Positions 1-9,318 of a stretch of 64,000 nt of DNA are shown one piece after another; positions within the stretch are counted from its first letter, which is position 1; each line of letters starts with the position of its first letter. The stretch covers positions 1 through 64,000 of the forward strand of contig CAMGZH010000012.1 of the NCBI GenBank assembly GCA_946182825.1, written 5' to 3'. The notes below the pieces were generated by a model. That model saw only the letters and a program-made list of their open reading frames with translations. It was not told where the DNA came from and did not search any database. The translations under genes and the position numbers were made by a program. The DNA is from an uncultured Lachnospiraceae bacterium (GTDB taxonomy: Bacteria > Bacillota > Clostridia > Lachnospirales > Lachnospiraceae).

Positions 1-71
1 CTTGGAATCTTTCAAGGTTGTTTCACTGTTCAGTTATCAAGGAACTTATGTTTGCTGCTCTCTGCGACAGC
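1..71 (-). other. 5' leader of an rRNA operon (partial)
   Basis: The minus strand here reads CCTTGATAACTGAACA followed by GTGAAACAACCTTGAAAG. This CCTTGAxAACTGAACA type of sequence is typical of the boxA-containing leaders and spacers of Firmicutes rRNA operons (known family feature). The mature 16S rRNA does not begin inside the window. The identification rests on this motif and on three strong tandem promoters. A strong tRNA or other stable RNA operon is the alternative. Confidence 0.65.
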
Positions 72-77
72 TCGTTA

Positions 78-106
78 ATTATATCTGAGCTTCAGCAGCT
101 TGTCAA
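78..106 (-). promoter_or_regulatory. rRNA operon promoter P3 (proximal)
   Basis: Minus-strand -35 TTGACA (101-106) and -10 TATAAT (78-83), both perfect consensus with a 17-base spacer. This is the strongest promoter seen in the window. Predicted start is near position 71, followed by a GCTGTCGC element and then the leader that runs off the left edge. Confidence 0.85.
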
Positions 107-169
107 GAACTTTTTGATTTATTTTAAATCTTTGTTCCTGACCGCTTCTTTTGAAGCGACAGCTTGTAA

Positions 170-198
170 ATGATAGCATTTAAAGCATCCTTTGTCAA
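170..198 (-). promoter_or_regulatory. rRNA operon promoter P2 (middle)
   Basis: Minus-strand -35 TTGACA (193-198, perfect consensus), 17-base spacer and -10 TATCAT (170-175). The bases after the -10 box (TTACAAGCTGTCGC) closely match those after P3, suggesting the two promoters are duplicates. A small hairpin with arms CGCTTC/GAAGCG and a TTTT loop lies just downstream at 143-158. Confidence 0.75.
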
Positions 199-309
199 GG
201 ATAAGTTTAAATTGTCGCTAGCACAGACACAATTTACATCCAACAGAATGGTAGCTCATTCAAGGCTTCACCAACTCTTATGTAAGTGCCTCACGCGGCG
301 ACATGTAGT

Positions 310-338
310 ATATTAGCACCTTCCTTCCCCTACGTCAA
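310..338 (-). promoter_or_regulatory. rRNA operon promoter P1 (distal)
   Basis: Reading leftward on the minus strand, the -35 hexamer TTGACG (333-338) and the -10 hexamer TAATAT (310-315) are separated by exactly 17 bases. It is the most upstream of three tandem promoters pointing out of the left edge. A TGTCGC motif follows the -10 box, as in the two downstream promoters. The rRNA gene itself is outside the window, so the target is inferred from the leader sequence at 1-60. Confidence 0.6.
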
Positions 339-421
339 GGACAAGTTCCCTGTTTTCCTAAAGTAGGAAAAAGAGGTGCCTTTACATAAATTGTCTGAAT
401 TGTAGATATATTATGAACACT

Positions 422-1780
422 TTAGATGGCATCCACTGCTTCTGCTATGGTCTCCACCCCGATCAGCTGAATCCCCTCCGGCCGCTGGGACACGCCCTTA
501 AGGGATGTCTTCGGCAGAATGATCGTTTCAAATCCAATCTTTTGCGCTTCGCGGATCCTTTGATCTGCCATATTCACAGAACGGACCTCCCCCGACAGTC
601 CGACCTCGCCGAAGGCGATGACCTTATCTCCAATGGCATGATCCCGATAACTTGACACCATAGCCAACACAAGCCCCAGATCGATAGCCGGTTCATTCAT
701 GCGAATTCCTCCGGCAATATTGATATAGGCATCATACTCCGACAGGTGCAGACCAAGCCTTTTTTCAATCACCGCCATCAGCAGATTGACCCTGTTATAA
801 TCACAGCCTACCGCTGTACGACGGGGCATACCAAAATTGCTTCGACACACCAGTGCCTGGATTTCAAGGAGAATCGGTCTTGTTCCCTCAATGGAGCAGG
901 CAACCACAGAACCACTGGCACCCTTTGCCTTACCGTCCAACATAAACTCCGACGGATTCTCCACCTGCGCCAGACCATCTTTTCGCATTTCGAACACACC
1001 GATCTCATCGGTACTTCCAAAACGGTTTTTCACCCCCCGAAGGATCCGATAAGAAGCATGGCGATCCCCTTCAAAATACAAAACCGTATCCACCATATGC
1101 TCTAAGACTCTAGGACCTGCCACAACGCCTTCCTTTGTCACATGACCCACCACGAAAATCGTGATTCCTGTCACTTTTGCCAGCTGCATCAGTTTGGCTG
1201 TTGACTCACGCACCTGCGATACACTTCCCGGTGCACCGGAAATCTCTTCGTTGTACATGGTCTGAATCGAATCGATCACAGCAACCCTTGGCTTTTCTCT
1301 CTCCAAAACGCCCTTGATAATATCAAGATTTGTCTCCGATAACAATTTGATAGAATCACCAAACTCTCCCATTCGCTCTGCTCTAAGGCCGATCTGTTTC
1401 AGGGACTCTTCTCCCGATACATAGATAAGAGAGATCTGATCCCGTGACAATTCCCGTGCCACCTGAAGCAACAGGGTCGATTTTCCGATTCCGGGATCAC
1501 CCCCCACCAGGATCAGAGAACCCGAGACGATCCCCCCGCCCAGCACCCGATCAAGCTCTTCAATATGTGTAGAGGTACGTTTTTCGTCAGAAACAGAAAT
1601 TTCCGAGAGCGCCACTGGACGCGCCTCGGAAACCTCTCTTGACGACACTTTACTCTTCTTATCCAGAACCTCCTCTACAAAGGTATTCCACTCGTGGCAG
1701 GAAGGACATTGTCCGGCCCACTTCGAGCTTTCATAACCACAGTTCTGGCAGAAGAAAACCGTTGTCTTCGCTTTTGCCAT
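422..1780 (-). CDS. radA: DNA repair protein RadA
   Basis: 452 residues, normal length for RadA/Sms. It is a RecA-related helicase that processes recombination intermediates by driving branch migration. Visible features in order: N-terminal C4 zinc finger (C11, C14, C25, C28), Walker A GGDPGIGKST at residues 93-102, the RadA-specific KNRFG motif near residue 250, and a C-terminal Lon-protease-like domain that is structural in this family. Located 2 bases after the 134-residue gene and in a run with clpC, a common Clostridia arrangement. Last gene before the divergent-looking but co-oriented rRNA promoters. No clear terminator follows. Confidence 0.97.
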   Translation of the reverse strand: MAKAKTTVFFCQNCGYESSKWAGQCPSCHEWNTFVEEVLDKKSKVSSREVSEARPVALSEISVSDEKRTSTHIEELDRVLGGGIVSGSLILVGGDPGIGKSTLLLQVARELSRDQISLIYVSGEESLKQIGLRAERMGEFGDSIKLLSETNLDIIKGVLEREKPRVAVIDSIQTMYNEEISGAPGSVSQVRESTAKLMQLAKVTGITIFVVGHVTKEGVVAGPRVLEHMVDTVLYFEGDRHASYRILRGVKNRFGSTDEIGVFEMRKDGLAQVENPSEFMLDGKAKGASGSVVACSIEGTRPILLEIQALVCRSNFGMPRRTAVGCDYNRVNLLMAVIEKRLGLHLSEYDAYINIAGGIRMNEPAIDLGLVLAMVSSYRDHAIGDKVIAFGEVGLSGEVRSVNMADQRIREAQKIGFETIILPKTSLKGVSQRPEGIQLIGVETIAEAVDAI

Positions 1781-1782
1781 TT

Positions 1783-2187
1783 TTATCCTTTTGTAACAGA
1801 AACCTTTACTTTCTCTCCTGAACCGGTTGGAACCGATAATGTCAGCTTACCACCGAGATTGGTCTTCATGCTGCCTGCATCAACGCCGTTAACGGTAACA
1901 GCGTAGGATGCTTCTGCCTCTAAGCCCAATGTGATCTCCGCGTCATCCTTACTTTCAACCTCAAACGCAACCCCTGAACCATCAGCATTAAAACCGTTTA
2001 CCTTTGTACCCGGCTCTGACTCATATAAGAACATACCGTTCTTCTCAAGCTTTGTCGTCTCAGCATAACTCTTAACATAGTAAAGATCACCCTTGTGCGA
2101 AAAGTCCTTCACCTTGGTCTTCTCAGCTAAAGTGTAATCTCCAAAGCTTAAGCTGCCATTCTCTTCTCCCTTGATCAGTTCTGCCAT
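1783..2187 (-). CDS. conserved protein of unknown function
   Basis: 134 residues, acidic, with no signal peptide or membrane segment, and predicted mostly beta. Homologues sit beside clpC/radA in other Lachnospiraceae and are often labelled endosialidase in databases, but I see no sialidase motif (no Asp-box, no Arg triad), so that name is not supported. It starts 13 bases after the clpC stop and ends 2 bases before radA, so it is probably co-transcribed with both. The start has a good AGGAGGATGAC ribosome binding site. Function unknown. Confidence 0.8.
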   Translation of the reverse strand: MAELIKGEENGSLSFGDYTLAEKTKVKDFSHKGDLYYVKSYAETTKLEKNGMFLYESEPGTKVNGFNADGSGVAFEVESKDDAEITLGLEAEASYAVTVNGVDAGSMKTNLGGKLTLSVPTGSGEKVKVSVTKG

Positions 2188-2200
2188 GTCATCCTCCTTA

Positions 2201-4711
2201 TTAATTTTCCTCTTTTGACACAGTTTGTTTTCTTGTTGTTTTACGACTTGTTCGTTTTGTCTTCGTATGTTCTTTCACAAAGCCAAGATGGTCACCACGG
2301 ACCTCCGCCGTTACCACATCTCCCTTTTTAATTCGACCGGATAAGATCTCATCCGCAAGTACATCTTCCATATCCGTCTGAATCTTACGGCGAAGAGGTC
2401 TTGCACCAAATTTCGGATCGTATGCCTTGTCTACAATAAATCTGCGAACCGCAAGTCCTGCCTTTAATGTGATCTGAAGCTGCTCTTCACTTCGCCTTTC
2501 AAGATCCTTAAGCAAGAGCTTCGTGATCTGTTCAAGGTCCGCCTTATTCAGCGCTCTGAATACGATGGTCTCATCGATACGGTTCAAAAATTCCGGCTTA
2601 AAGGTATGCTTTAACTCCTCCATCACACGGCCCTTCATTGTATCATAATTTGCCTTCTCAGAATTCTCCTGTGAAAAACCAAGACGCTTCGGGTTCATGA
2701 TCTCAGAAGCTCCGGCATTACTTGTCATAATAATGATGGTATTCTTAAAATCCACCTTGCGTCCCTTGGAATCCGTCACATGACCGTCATCCAACACCTG
2801 AAGTAAGATATTAAATACATCCGGATGGGCTTTTTCGATCTCATCAAACAGCAGCACACTGTATGGATTGCGTCTTACCTTCTCAGATAACTGACCGCCC
2901 TCATCGTATCCAACGTATCCCGGAGGGGAACCGATCAGCTTGGAGACAGAATGCTTCTCCATGTACTCTGTCATGTCAACACGGATCATATTGTTCTCGT
3001 CACCGAAAACCGTCTCCGCCAACGCTTTGGCGATCTCTGTCTTACCAACACCGGTTGGTCCAAGGAAAAGGAAACTTCCAATCGGTCTACCCGGTTCCTT
3101 TAATCCAACTCTTCCTCTTCGAACAGCTCTTGCCACCGCAGATACGGCCTCTTCCTGACCAATGATCCTCTTATGCAATGTCTTCTCAAGACGGACCAGT
3201 CGATGGGCTTCCGACTCAGAAAGCCTGCTTACCGGAATCTTGGTCCACTCGGAAACGACCTGGGCAATATCAGCAAATTCCAGTGTTGCACTACGTCTGT
3301 CCTTAGCCCTTTCATATCGCTTCTGAGACTTCTCAATGGAAAGTCGAAGGGCATCCATCTCCTTCTTAATGGTAGAAGCCGCCGTAAGATCCGATTCGGA
3401 GATAGCTTCCTCAAGCTTCCCCTCCATCTCCTTCAGGTGTTCCCGATCCTCATACAGATCCGTCGGAACCTTCACACTCATAAGACGCTTTCTGGCAGAG
3501 GCTTCATCCATCAGATCCACTGCCTTATCCGGCAGATAACGATCACTGACATATCGCATGGAAAGGTTCACACAGGCATCAATTGCCTCATCTGAGATTG
3601 AAATTCCATGATGCTTCTCATAGGCCTCACGAAGACCCAATAAAATATCCTTTGTCTCCTGCTCCGTCGGTTCCTCCACCAGAATGGGCTGGAAACGTCG
3701 TTCCAGAGCTGCATCCTTCTCGATGTGCTTGCGATACTCATCCACTGTGGTTGCACCAATAACCTGAAGCTGACCACGAGCCATGGCTGGCTTTAAAATA
3801 TTTGCCGCATCCATGGAGCCTTCCGCTCCGCCGGCACCGATCATTGTATGGATCTCATCAATAAACAGTAAAACATTACCAGCGGCAATGGCCTCCCGGA
3901 TCACATTCTTGATCCTCTCCTCAAACTCACCGCGGTATTTGGTACCTGCTACCATTCCGGAAAGGTCAAGAGAAAGGACTCTCTTCCCCCGTACGGAGTC
4001 CGGAACCATTCCGGTTGCAATATGCTCTGCAAGGCCCTCTACAATAGCCGTCTTACCTACGCCCGGCTCACCGATCAGGCAAGGATTGTTCTTGGTTCTA
4101 CGGCTCAAGATCTGAATCAGTCGATTGATCTCACCGCTTCGTCCGATCACCGGATCCAGCTCTCCATGCTCCGCCTGTTCTGTCAGATCCGTTGAAAACT
4201 GACGAAGGGTAGGGAAGTCCCCATCCATCCCACGTCTACGATTGCGGGCATTCAATTCCTGGCGATATACATCCCCCTCTTCACCCATTGCAAGGATCAG
4301 ATCGTTAAACAGCTTCTGCAGGTCCAGATCCATAGATGCAAGCAGTCTTGCTGCCGCACAATCCGGAGTTCGGATAATCGCAAGCAACAGATGCTCGGTT
4401 CCAACCTCCTCCATATGGCAAAGGGACGCCTGTGTCTGTGCAGACTCCATAACCTGACGGTATTTCGGTGTAATGCCGTCACGCTCAAGGATCGCCACGT
4501 CTCCACCAAAGGATACAAGATCCATAATGAGCTTGATGACCTTCTTCTCTTCCACCTCTGCGTCCGCAAGGAGGGTGGTAGCCATTGAGTCTGCCCCTCC
4601 ATGAAGAAGACCCAAAAGCAAATGCTCGGTTCCGATATAATTTTGTGATAACCGCTTGGCACTACGCTTCGCATAACGTATCACCTGTTCTACGGCATGT
4701 GTATACTTCAT
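2201..4711 (-). CDS. clpC: ATP-dependent Clp protease ATPase subunit ClpC
   Basis: 836 residues. AAA+ unfoldase that feeds substrates to ClpP. Domains: Clp N repeat region (about 1-145), first AAA module with GEPGVGKTA near residue 211 and a DEIH Walker B, a UVR-type coiled middle domain (about 405-440), and a second AAA module with GPTGVGKTE near 545 and DEIEKAH. A lysine/arginine-rich tail follows. The UVR middle domain distinguishes it from ClpB/ClpA. The ribosome binding site is weak (GAAAG). There is no ctsR, mcsA or mcsB upstream, and no CtsR heptad operator is apparent, so heat-shock control is probably different from Bacillus or located elsewhere. Confidence 0.96.
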   Translation of the reverse strand: MKYTHAVEQVIRYAKRSAKRLSQNYIGTEHLLLGLLHGGADSMATTLLADAEVEEKKVIKLIMDLVSFGGDVAILERDGITPKYRQVMESAQTQASLCHMEEVGTEHLLLAIIRTPDCAAARLLASMDLDLQKLFNDLILAMGEEGDVYRQELNARNRRRGMDGDFPTLRQFSTDLTEQAEHGELDPVIGRSGEINRLIQILSRRTKNNPCLIGEPGVGKTAIVEGLAEHIATGMVPDSVRGKRVLSLDLSGMVAGTKYRGEFEERIKNVIREAIAAGNVLLFIDEIHTMIGAGGAEGSMDAANILKPAMARGQLQVIGATTVDEYRKHIEKDAALERRFQPILVEEPTEQETKDILLGLREAYEKHHGISISDEAIDACVNLSMRYVSDRYLPDKAVDLMDEASARKRLMSVKVPTDLYEDREHLKEMEGKLEEAISESDLTAASTIKKEMDALRLSIEKSQKRYERAKDRRSATLEFADIAQVVSEWTKIPVSRLSESEAHRLVRLEKTLHKRIIGQEEAVSAVARAVRRGRVGLKEPGRPIGSFLFLGPTGVGKTEIAKALAETVFGDENNMIRVDMTEYMEKHSVSKLIGSPPGYVGYDEGGQLSEKVRRNPYSVLLFDEIEKAHPDVFNILLQVLDDGHVTDSKGRKVDFKNTIIIMTSNAGASEIMNPKRLGFSQENSEKANYDTMKGRVMEELKHTFKPEFLNRIDETIVFRALNKADLEQITKLLLKDLERRSEEQLQITLKAGLAVRRFIVDKAYDPKFGARPLRRKIQTDMEDVLADEILSGRIKKGDVVTAEVRGDHLGFVKEHTKTKRTSRKTTRKQTVSKEEN

Positions 4712-4737
4712 ATAATAACGCTTTCTAAAAATTGATC

Positions 4738-5736
4738 TTACAGATCGTTCAGGTCCATAACATCCAGTCTCTGTCCGGCTGACTTCGGTGCCTTCGGCAT
4801 CGTAAGATCTGCCTGATTATGTGTTGTCTTATTCTTCACCTGATCTCTGGAAACAGGTTTTTCTGAAGGGATCTCACGCTTCACCGACCGTTCGGAAGAA
4901 ACGCTCTCCTTCGACTTCTCCGGTGTAACACCCTCCTTTGACTTCTCCTTGAAGTCCATCTTGGCTGTTGCAGGCTTTTCTTCCTCTTGCTCACCGCCAA
5001 AGAACTTCTCCGCAGCAAGGAGCATCTCCTCGTTTTCCTCATCATTTTCATGAGCCCGAAGGATCAGCTGGATGATCAATACCAGGATGATGGCAACCAG
5101 AATAATGATAACTGCCATAACTCTGCGGTCTGTGATGACTTCTCGAAAAGAAAGATCCTCAGAAGACGCCTTTCCTGTTGTAACAGCCGGCTCTGTCTTC
5201 TGTGTCTCGGTCTTATCCTTTGCGGAAGTCTTCTTAGAGTCCTTGGTCTTTTTGGATTTCTTCTCAGACTTACCCGTGTCCTTGGATTCTTCGGGAGAAG
5301 CCTTCTCCTGCTTTTCCTGCTTTTCTTCTGTCGTTGTACTTTCCGTTGCAGAAGTATCCGCAATCGGAACATAAACAGAACTGCCGGACAGGGAATCTGA
5401 GGACGCAACAATACCAGCGTTTCCTGCACGAATGGCCCGGAACTTATACGTAGCGCTGGAAGCTGAGACCGTCAATACGTTTCCGCTCGCCGTGGCGCTT
5501 CCACCATTCACAAGTTCAAGCATGGTATTATCGTACTTCAACGATAAGGTTGAACTCTGCGATCCAATCACTGTTACAGTCAATGTATCTCCCTTGGAAA
5601 CCGAATTGGAAGACAGTGAAATACTGGTGGAACCTGCTGCTAAAACTACAGTAGGCATAGATAAAAGCAGAAAGGCGCAAAACAGTAAAACAGCAAAACA
5701 CCTTGTTAAGATATTTGTCGATTTATGACACATCAT
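4738..5736 (-). CDS. secreted, membrane-anchored cohesin-like domain protein
   Basis: About 332 residues from the chosen ATG. N-terminal signal peptide (hydrophobic stretch ending VVLAAG), an extracellular beta domain of about 90 residues with a cohesin/Ig-like pattern (SISLSSNSVSKGDTLTVTV), a Lys/Glu/Ser/Thr-rich linker, one transmembrane helix (AVIIILVAIILVLIIQLIL), and a charged cytoplasmic tail of about 110 residues. I use the ATG at 5736 because GAGG lies 7 bases before it. The longer ATG at 5760 would sit only a few bases from the predicted transcript start. Function not recognised. It lies directly upstream of clpC. Confidence 0.75.
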   Translation of the reverse strand: MMCHKSTNILTRCFAVLLFCAFLLLSMPTVVLAAGSTSISLSSNSVSKGDTLTVTVIGSQSSTLSLKYDNTMLELVNGGSATASGNVLTVSASSATYKFRAIRAGNAGIVASSDSLSGSSVYVPIADTSATESTTTEEKQEKQEKASPEESKDTGKSEKKSKKTKDSKKTSAKDKTETQKTEPAVTTGKASSEDLSFREVITDRRVMAVIIILVAIILVLIIQLILRAHENDEENEEMLLAAEKFFGGEQEEEKPATAKMDFKEKSKEGVTPEKSKESVSSERSVKREIPSEKPVSRDQVKNKTTHNQADLTMPKAPKSAGQRLDVMDLNDL

Positions 5737-5771
5737 CGGGTTACCTCTTTCTGTGATCATACTACATTTTG

Positions 5772-5800
5772 ATTATAGGAAACAAACAAACCCTCGTCAA
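5772..5800 (-). promoter_or_regulatory. promoter of the 4738-5736 gene and probably clpC-radA
   Basis: Minus-strand -35 TTGACG (5795-5800), 17-base spacer, -10 TATAAT (5772-5777). Predicted start near 5765, giving a leader of about 30 bases. It lies right after the stop codon of the zinc-ribbon gene. Confidence 0.7.
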
Positions 5801-5804
5801 CCGT

Positions 5805-6479
5805 TTACACATGGAAACGTCGGCCAAGTTCCGTTCTCGCCCGGCCACCACCGATGATCAGGGTACCAAGAAAGATACAGACAGAGGAAACAAAGGCAGA
5901 CTGGCAAAGCACCGGCTCTGTCACAACATGAAAATGGATCAGGCAGAGGGGAATAAAACCCACCAGGATCGCTGTAAGTAAAAAGATCATGTAGCTCTCC
6001 CATCGTCTGTGATTTACGATCATTAACACGATTCCTGCAATATTATAAAGCAAAAGTGCCGCCGGCAGACAATAATTGACCGACCACCGGTAGAATCCCG
6101 TACACACGTCAAGGGCAATCATCATACCAAGGGTTAGGATAAAGGTCCAGATGATCCGCTTCATATATCCGTTGGTAGGATTAAAATACAAAGAGAATAC
6201 CACATATCCGTAAGCAATGGAAATACACGGGATCAGACTCCACCACTCACCCCCGGTCATATAGTTGGTTGCAAGCAGTAAAAATCCAGTAACCACACAA
6301 ATCGCCAGAATGATACGAAGGGCAAGATTACGCTTTTTGGTAAATCCATAAACATCCGGATATCCCATAGGTCTTCTTTTGTCGATCGTTGTATCCTTTT
6401 TTAATACACCACCGCAAAGAGGGCAATACTCTGTGTGATCAAGCACCTTTACTCTGCAATGGGAACATGTCTTACTCAT
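5805..6479 (-). CDS. zinc-ribbon polytopic membrane protein (DUF6320-like)
   Basis: 224 residues. N-terminal zinc ribbon (CSHC and, 12 residues on, CPLC), then about six transmembrane helices. The start at 6479 is chosen because GGAG lies 6 bases upstream and the CSHC motif begins at residue 4. A longer frame exists but its first 29 residues look untranslated. It overlaps the stop of the upstream acyltransferase gene by 8 bases, implying translational coupling. This two-gene pairing is recurrent in Firmicutes (family knowledge). Biochemical role unknown. Confidence 0.75.
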   Translation of the reverse strand: MSKTCSHCRVKVLDHTEYCPLCGGVLKKDTTIDKRRPMGYPDVYGFTKKRNLALRIILAICVVTGFLLLATNYMTGGEWWSLIPCISIAYGYVVFSLYFNPTNGYMKRIIWTFILTLGMMIALDVCTGFYRWSVNYCLPAALLLYNIAGIVLMIVNHRRWESYMIFLLTAILVGFIPLCLIHFHVVTEPVLCQSAFVSSVCIFLGTLIIGGGRARTELGRRFHV

Positions 6480-7746
6480 AAAAAACTCCATTCGTCTCAA
6501 TGGAAACTTCCAGACCATCTCGCTGCATCTGACGGAATACCCCCATCTGAACCGCCGTATCCTCAAGTTCCGTCACAAAGGAGAGCACCAGATCATCCCG
6601 GAAGGATGCCACACCGCACTTAAGGCTCTGTCCCTTGGAAAAAGAAAGGAAACAATGAAAGCCTTCGATGTAGGGCTCATACTCTTCCGCCACCGTTGCC
6701 CTTCCCATATTGGTAATGGTTGTGGTATTTGCCAGCGCATTCCTGGTATAGATCAGTTTCATCGCAATATTCTTCAAAGGAAGCGGAACCGCTCTGGCAA
6801 AAAGATACTGCTCATTGGAAACATTATAGGAAAAAATAGCTTCCAGGTTCTCTTTCGTAATCTGTCCCGCCAGGGATTCGTGAGTGATCGCAAGGATCTC
6901 CTCAAAAGAATACTCATCCCGCTCCGGAGCGAACTCCGAAGAGACCATAACAAAGAAGTTCTTCGTTGTTATGGAATTAAAGAACGGTCGAAGGTTGACC
7001 GGCACAGCCACACGGATCGGTCGCTTCGCCGATATCTTGCCCTGATAGGCCCGATAGGTACTGTAGGTAAAAGCCGCTACAATATATTCGTTGATGCTGA
7101 CACCGTGCTCCTTGCAATAGGAACGCAGGGCAGAAACCGAAACATGACCGTGAATGATACCGAAACCATGATAGGCAAGTTTTTCTCCCTTGATCAAAAA
7201 AGCACGTTTGGACTGATACATACTCTTTGATGCTTTCTTATAATTGCGAAGGAAACTGTCCTCCCGGTTCAGTGAAGTCTCGTCAGAAAGACCGTCCCCT
7301 ACCCTATCCCTAAGATCCGGATGAGCCAGGCGAAGGTATGCATAGGTCAACTCCCGCAAAAAAGCCATGCCGCCGGTTCCATCTGCCAGAACATGGAACA
7401 CTTCGAGATTGATCCTGCAATCGAAGTATGTGACACGAAACAAAAAACTGTTATTCTGATTGGTATGAATAAACCTGCACGGGTAGGTATTCTCCTCCTC
7501 AACTCTTGGAGCCGGCTTGTCATTCTCCTCCAGATAATACCAGAAGAAACCACTGCGCAATCGAAGCCGAAACCCCGGAACCTTCGGCAGAACCTCATCC
7601 AGGGCTGCCTGCAGAAGTTCCTTCTGAATCGGTTCCTTTAACACAACCGCAAGGCGATAGGTATTACTCATATTCTCCCCTGCGATCACCGGGAAAAGAT
7701 TGGCCGTGTTATCCAACTTCTCCCAACGTTTGTAACGCTTTTTCAT
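6472..7746 (-). CDS. condensation/alcohol acetyltransferase-like protein
   Basis: 424 residues. The motif HVLADGTGG (about residue 138) matches the HxxxDG catalytic motif of the CoA-dependent acyltransferase/condensation-domain superfamily, which includes alcohol acetyltransferases and non-ribosomal peptide condensation domains. The DFGWG-type second motif is not obvious. No carrier protein or adenylation domain is nearby, so it is more likely a stand-alone acyltransferase acting on a lipid or alcohol. It is coupled to the membrane zinc-ribbon gene downstream. Its start (AAGGAGACAAC before ATG) lies only about 15 bases after a terminator hairpin. Confidence 0.75.
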   Translation of the reverse strand: MKKRYKRWEKLDNTANLFPVIAGENMSNTYRLAVVLKEPIQKELLQAALDEVLPKVPGFRLRLRSGFFWYYLEENDKPAPRVEEENTYPCRFIHTNQNNSFLFRVTYFDCRINLEVFHVLADGTGGMAFLRELTYAYLRLAHPDLRDRVGDGLSDETSLNREDSFLRNYKKASKSMYQSKRAFLIKGEKLAYHGFGIIHGHVSVSALRSYCKEHGVSINEYIVAAFTYSTYRAYQGKISAKRPIRVAVPVNLRPFFNSITTKNFFVMVSSEFAPERDEYSFEEILAITHESLAGQITKENLEAIFSYNVSNEQYLFARAVPLPLKNIAMKLIYTRNALANTTTITNMGRATVAEEYEPYIEGFHCFLSFSKGQSLKCGVASFRDDLVLSFVTELEDTAVQMGVFRQMQRDGLEVSIETNGVFYE

Positions 7747-7758
7747 GTTGTCTCCTTA

Positions 7759-7788
7759 CCAAAAAAGCCGCTTTAAAAAGCGGCTTGT
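7759..7788 (-). terminator. rho-independent terminator
   Basis: On the minus strand, arms AAGCCGC and GCGGCTT flank a TTTTTAAA loop and are followed by TTTTTT. It ends transcription of the 7832-8557 gene. Because it sits just before the acyltransferase start codon, that gene depends on read-through or an unrecognised promoter. Confidence 0.85.
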
Positions 7789-7831
7789 CAAGACTTCTAC
7801 CGGCACGATCGTAACGGAAGAAGATTCGTTG

Positions 7832-8557
7832 TTATACATAGCTTGAAAAATCGTATGCCGAAGGCACGGAATACATACCGTTCCTCTGATAGCCTCCGGT
7901 GGAAGCTGCAGCCTTGGCATAATAGCCGATCAGCGATGCGTTGCTCGCCTGAGCGGATCCATACCCGCTACCGGTGAAAAGTTCCTTGACATCCTTCATG
8001 TCTGCCTTCTTCCAAGTCTCTTCATCCAATGACAGGGAATGGTCGGCTCCTATGGTGATACCGATCTTCTCAAGGGCTGCCTTATTATAATCCGATACAT
8101 CCTTAAGCCGTGCCGTGTTCGTGGACACTCCACTGACGGATGACTTCTCTCCGGACTTCACCATGGAATTGTAATCACTTACATAATCCTTCACAGCAGC
8201 ATAGATCTCTTTGGCATCCTTCTCATAGAGAGATGAATCCCGTAATTTCTTAATGGAGTTGGATAAATCCGTGGCATCCTCTGCCGCGTTCACCACTGCC
8301 TTAGAGACCGTCCCCTTCACATCGGAGGAGGAAGTAGCCTTCCTGCTGACCCGACCCGAAGCTCCGGTATCGGTATTCTGTGCATAATACTTCTTAAGGA
8401 GCTTATAATAACTGCCACTCTTAACACTGTTATACTCCGAAAGAACCGACGTGAAATTGCCAACCTCACTACTACGGTTGCCATGATCCGATGACTTGCG
8501 ATTAAAATTAGAAAACAGCGATGTTATGGCATTTGCATCATATCCTGAAATCCTCAT
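7832..8557 (-). CDS. hypothetical protein with flagellar cap (FliD) tail-like features
   Basis: 241 residues, Ser/Ala/Lys-rich, no signal peptide, no transmembrane segment. Largely helical with a C-terminal stretch (LFTGSGYGS...ASLIGYYAKA) that resembles the C-terminus of FliD. The similarity is weak and only by eye. I prefer the ATG at 8557 (AAGGAA nine bases upstream) over the GTG at 8566. It has its own promoter and terminator, so it is monocistronic. It could be a secreted structural or assembly factor. Function not established. Confidence 0.65.
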   Translation of the reverse strand: MRISGYDANAITSLFSNFNRKSSDHGNRSSEVGNFTSVLSEYNSVKSGSYYKLLKKYYAQNTDTGASGRVSRKATSSSDVKGTVSKAVVNAAEDATDLSNSIKKLRDSSLYEKDAKEIYAAVKDYVSDYNSMVKSGEKSSVSGVSTNTARLKDVSDYNKAALEKIGITIGADHSLSLDEETWKKADMKDVKELFTGSGYGSAQASNASLIGYYAKAAASTGGYQRNGMYSVPSAYDFSSYV

Positions 8558-8618
8558 CCCAATCACTTCCTTGTAATAAAAACTGACAACTTGTCAAAAA
8601 AAGGATGTTTATCTAGCT

Positions 8619-9299
8619 TTAATTATACATACTTTCAATCTGCCAGTCAATGGGACTGACTCCCTGCTCTTCCAGAAAGGCGTTGCAGGTACTGAAGTGT
8701 TTGCAGCCAAAGAAACCGCGATAGGCCGACAACGGCGATGGATGAGGTGCCTTTAATACAAGGTGCTTGGGATTGTGAATCATGGAAGCCTTCTTCCCTG
8801 CATGGGATCCCCACAGCAAAAATACCACCGGCCGATCCTGGGCTTCCACCGCCCGAATCACCGCATCCGTAAAGGTCTCCCAGCCAATGCCGGCATGACT
8901 GTTGGCCTGATGGGCCCGAACCGTAAGCACGGTGTTCAAAAGAAGCACGCCCTGCTTCGCCCACTTGGTCAGGCATCCGTTGTCCGGAATAGAGAGTCCA
9001 AGGTCATCCGAAAGCTCCTTGTAGATATTCTGTAAGGACGGCGGTGTCTTGACCCCGGGCTGAACTGAAAAAGCAAGACCGTGAGCCTGTCCCACCTCAT
9101 GGTAGGGATCCTGTCCGATGATCACGACCTTAACGTCGGAGAGCGTCGTATAGTGCATGGCATTAAAAATATCATCCGCCGGAGGAAAAACCGTTCCGTT
9201 ATGGTATTCCTGCTTTACCGTTTCATATAAATTCCTGTAATATGGCTTGCCAAACTCCTCCCGAAGTGCATCCAGCCAGTCTCCATCAATGGCAGACAT
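8619..9299 (-). CDS. ung: uracil-DNA glycosylase
   Basis: 226 residues, usual family-1 length. Removes uracil from DNA to start base excision repair. Catalytic water-activating motif GQDPYH and C-terminal [14 protein letters not shown] loop are both intact. Start ATG has AAGGAAG upstream. It follows hisF by 19 bases on the same strand. Confidence 0.97.
   Translation of the reverse strand: MSAIDGDWLDALREEFGKPYYRNLYETVKQEYHNGTVFPPADDIFNAMHYTTLSDVKVVIIGQDPYHEVGQAHGLAFSVQPGVKTPPSLQNIYKELSDDLGLSIPDNGCLTKWAKQGVLLLNTVLTVRAHQANSHAGIGWETFTDAVIRAVEAQDRPVVFLLWGSHAGKKASMIHNPKHLVLKAPHPSPLSAYRGFFGCKHFSTCNAFLEEQGVSPIDWQIESMYN
8622..8650 (-). promoter_or_regulatory. promoter inside the 3' end of ung
   Basis: Minus-strand -35 TTGACT (8645-8650), 17-base spacer, -10 TATAAT (8622-8627). 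The -10 box encodes the last two residues (Tyr-Asn) of Ung. It would drive the FliD-tail-like gene. A 13-base palindrome TGACAA-G-TTGTCA lies downstream at about 8583-8595. Confidence 0.65.
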
Positions 9300-9318
9300 G
9301 TTACTTCCTTCCTACAAC

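Noticed and set aside
353-371. Stem-loop TTTTCCTA-AAG-TAGGAAAA after radA
   Set aside because: The A/T bases are on the wrong sides for a rho-independent terminator on either strand; a chance or minor hairpin.
1783-2187. Database-style name endosialidase for the 134-residue protein
   Set aside because: No catalytic residues or Asp-box motifs of sialidases are visible, and the size is too small.
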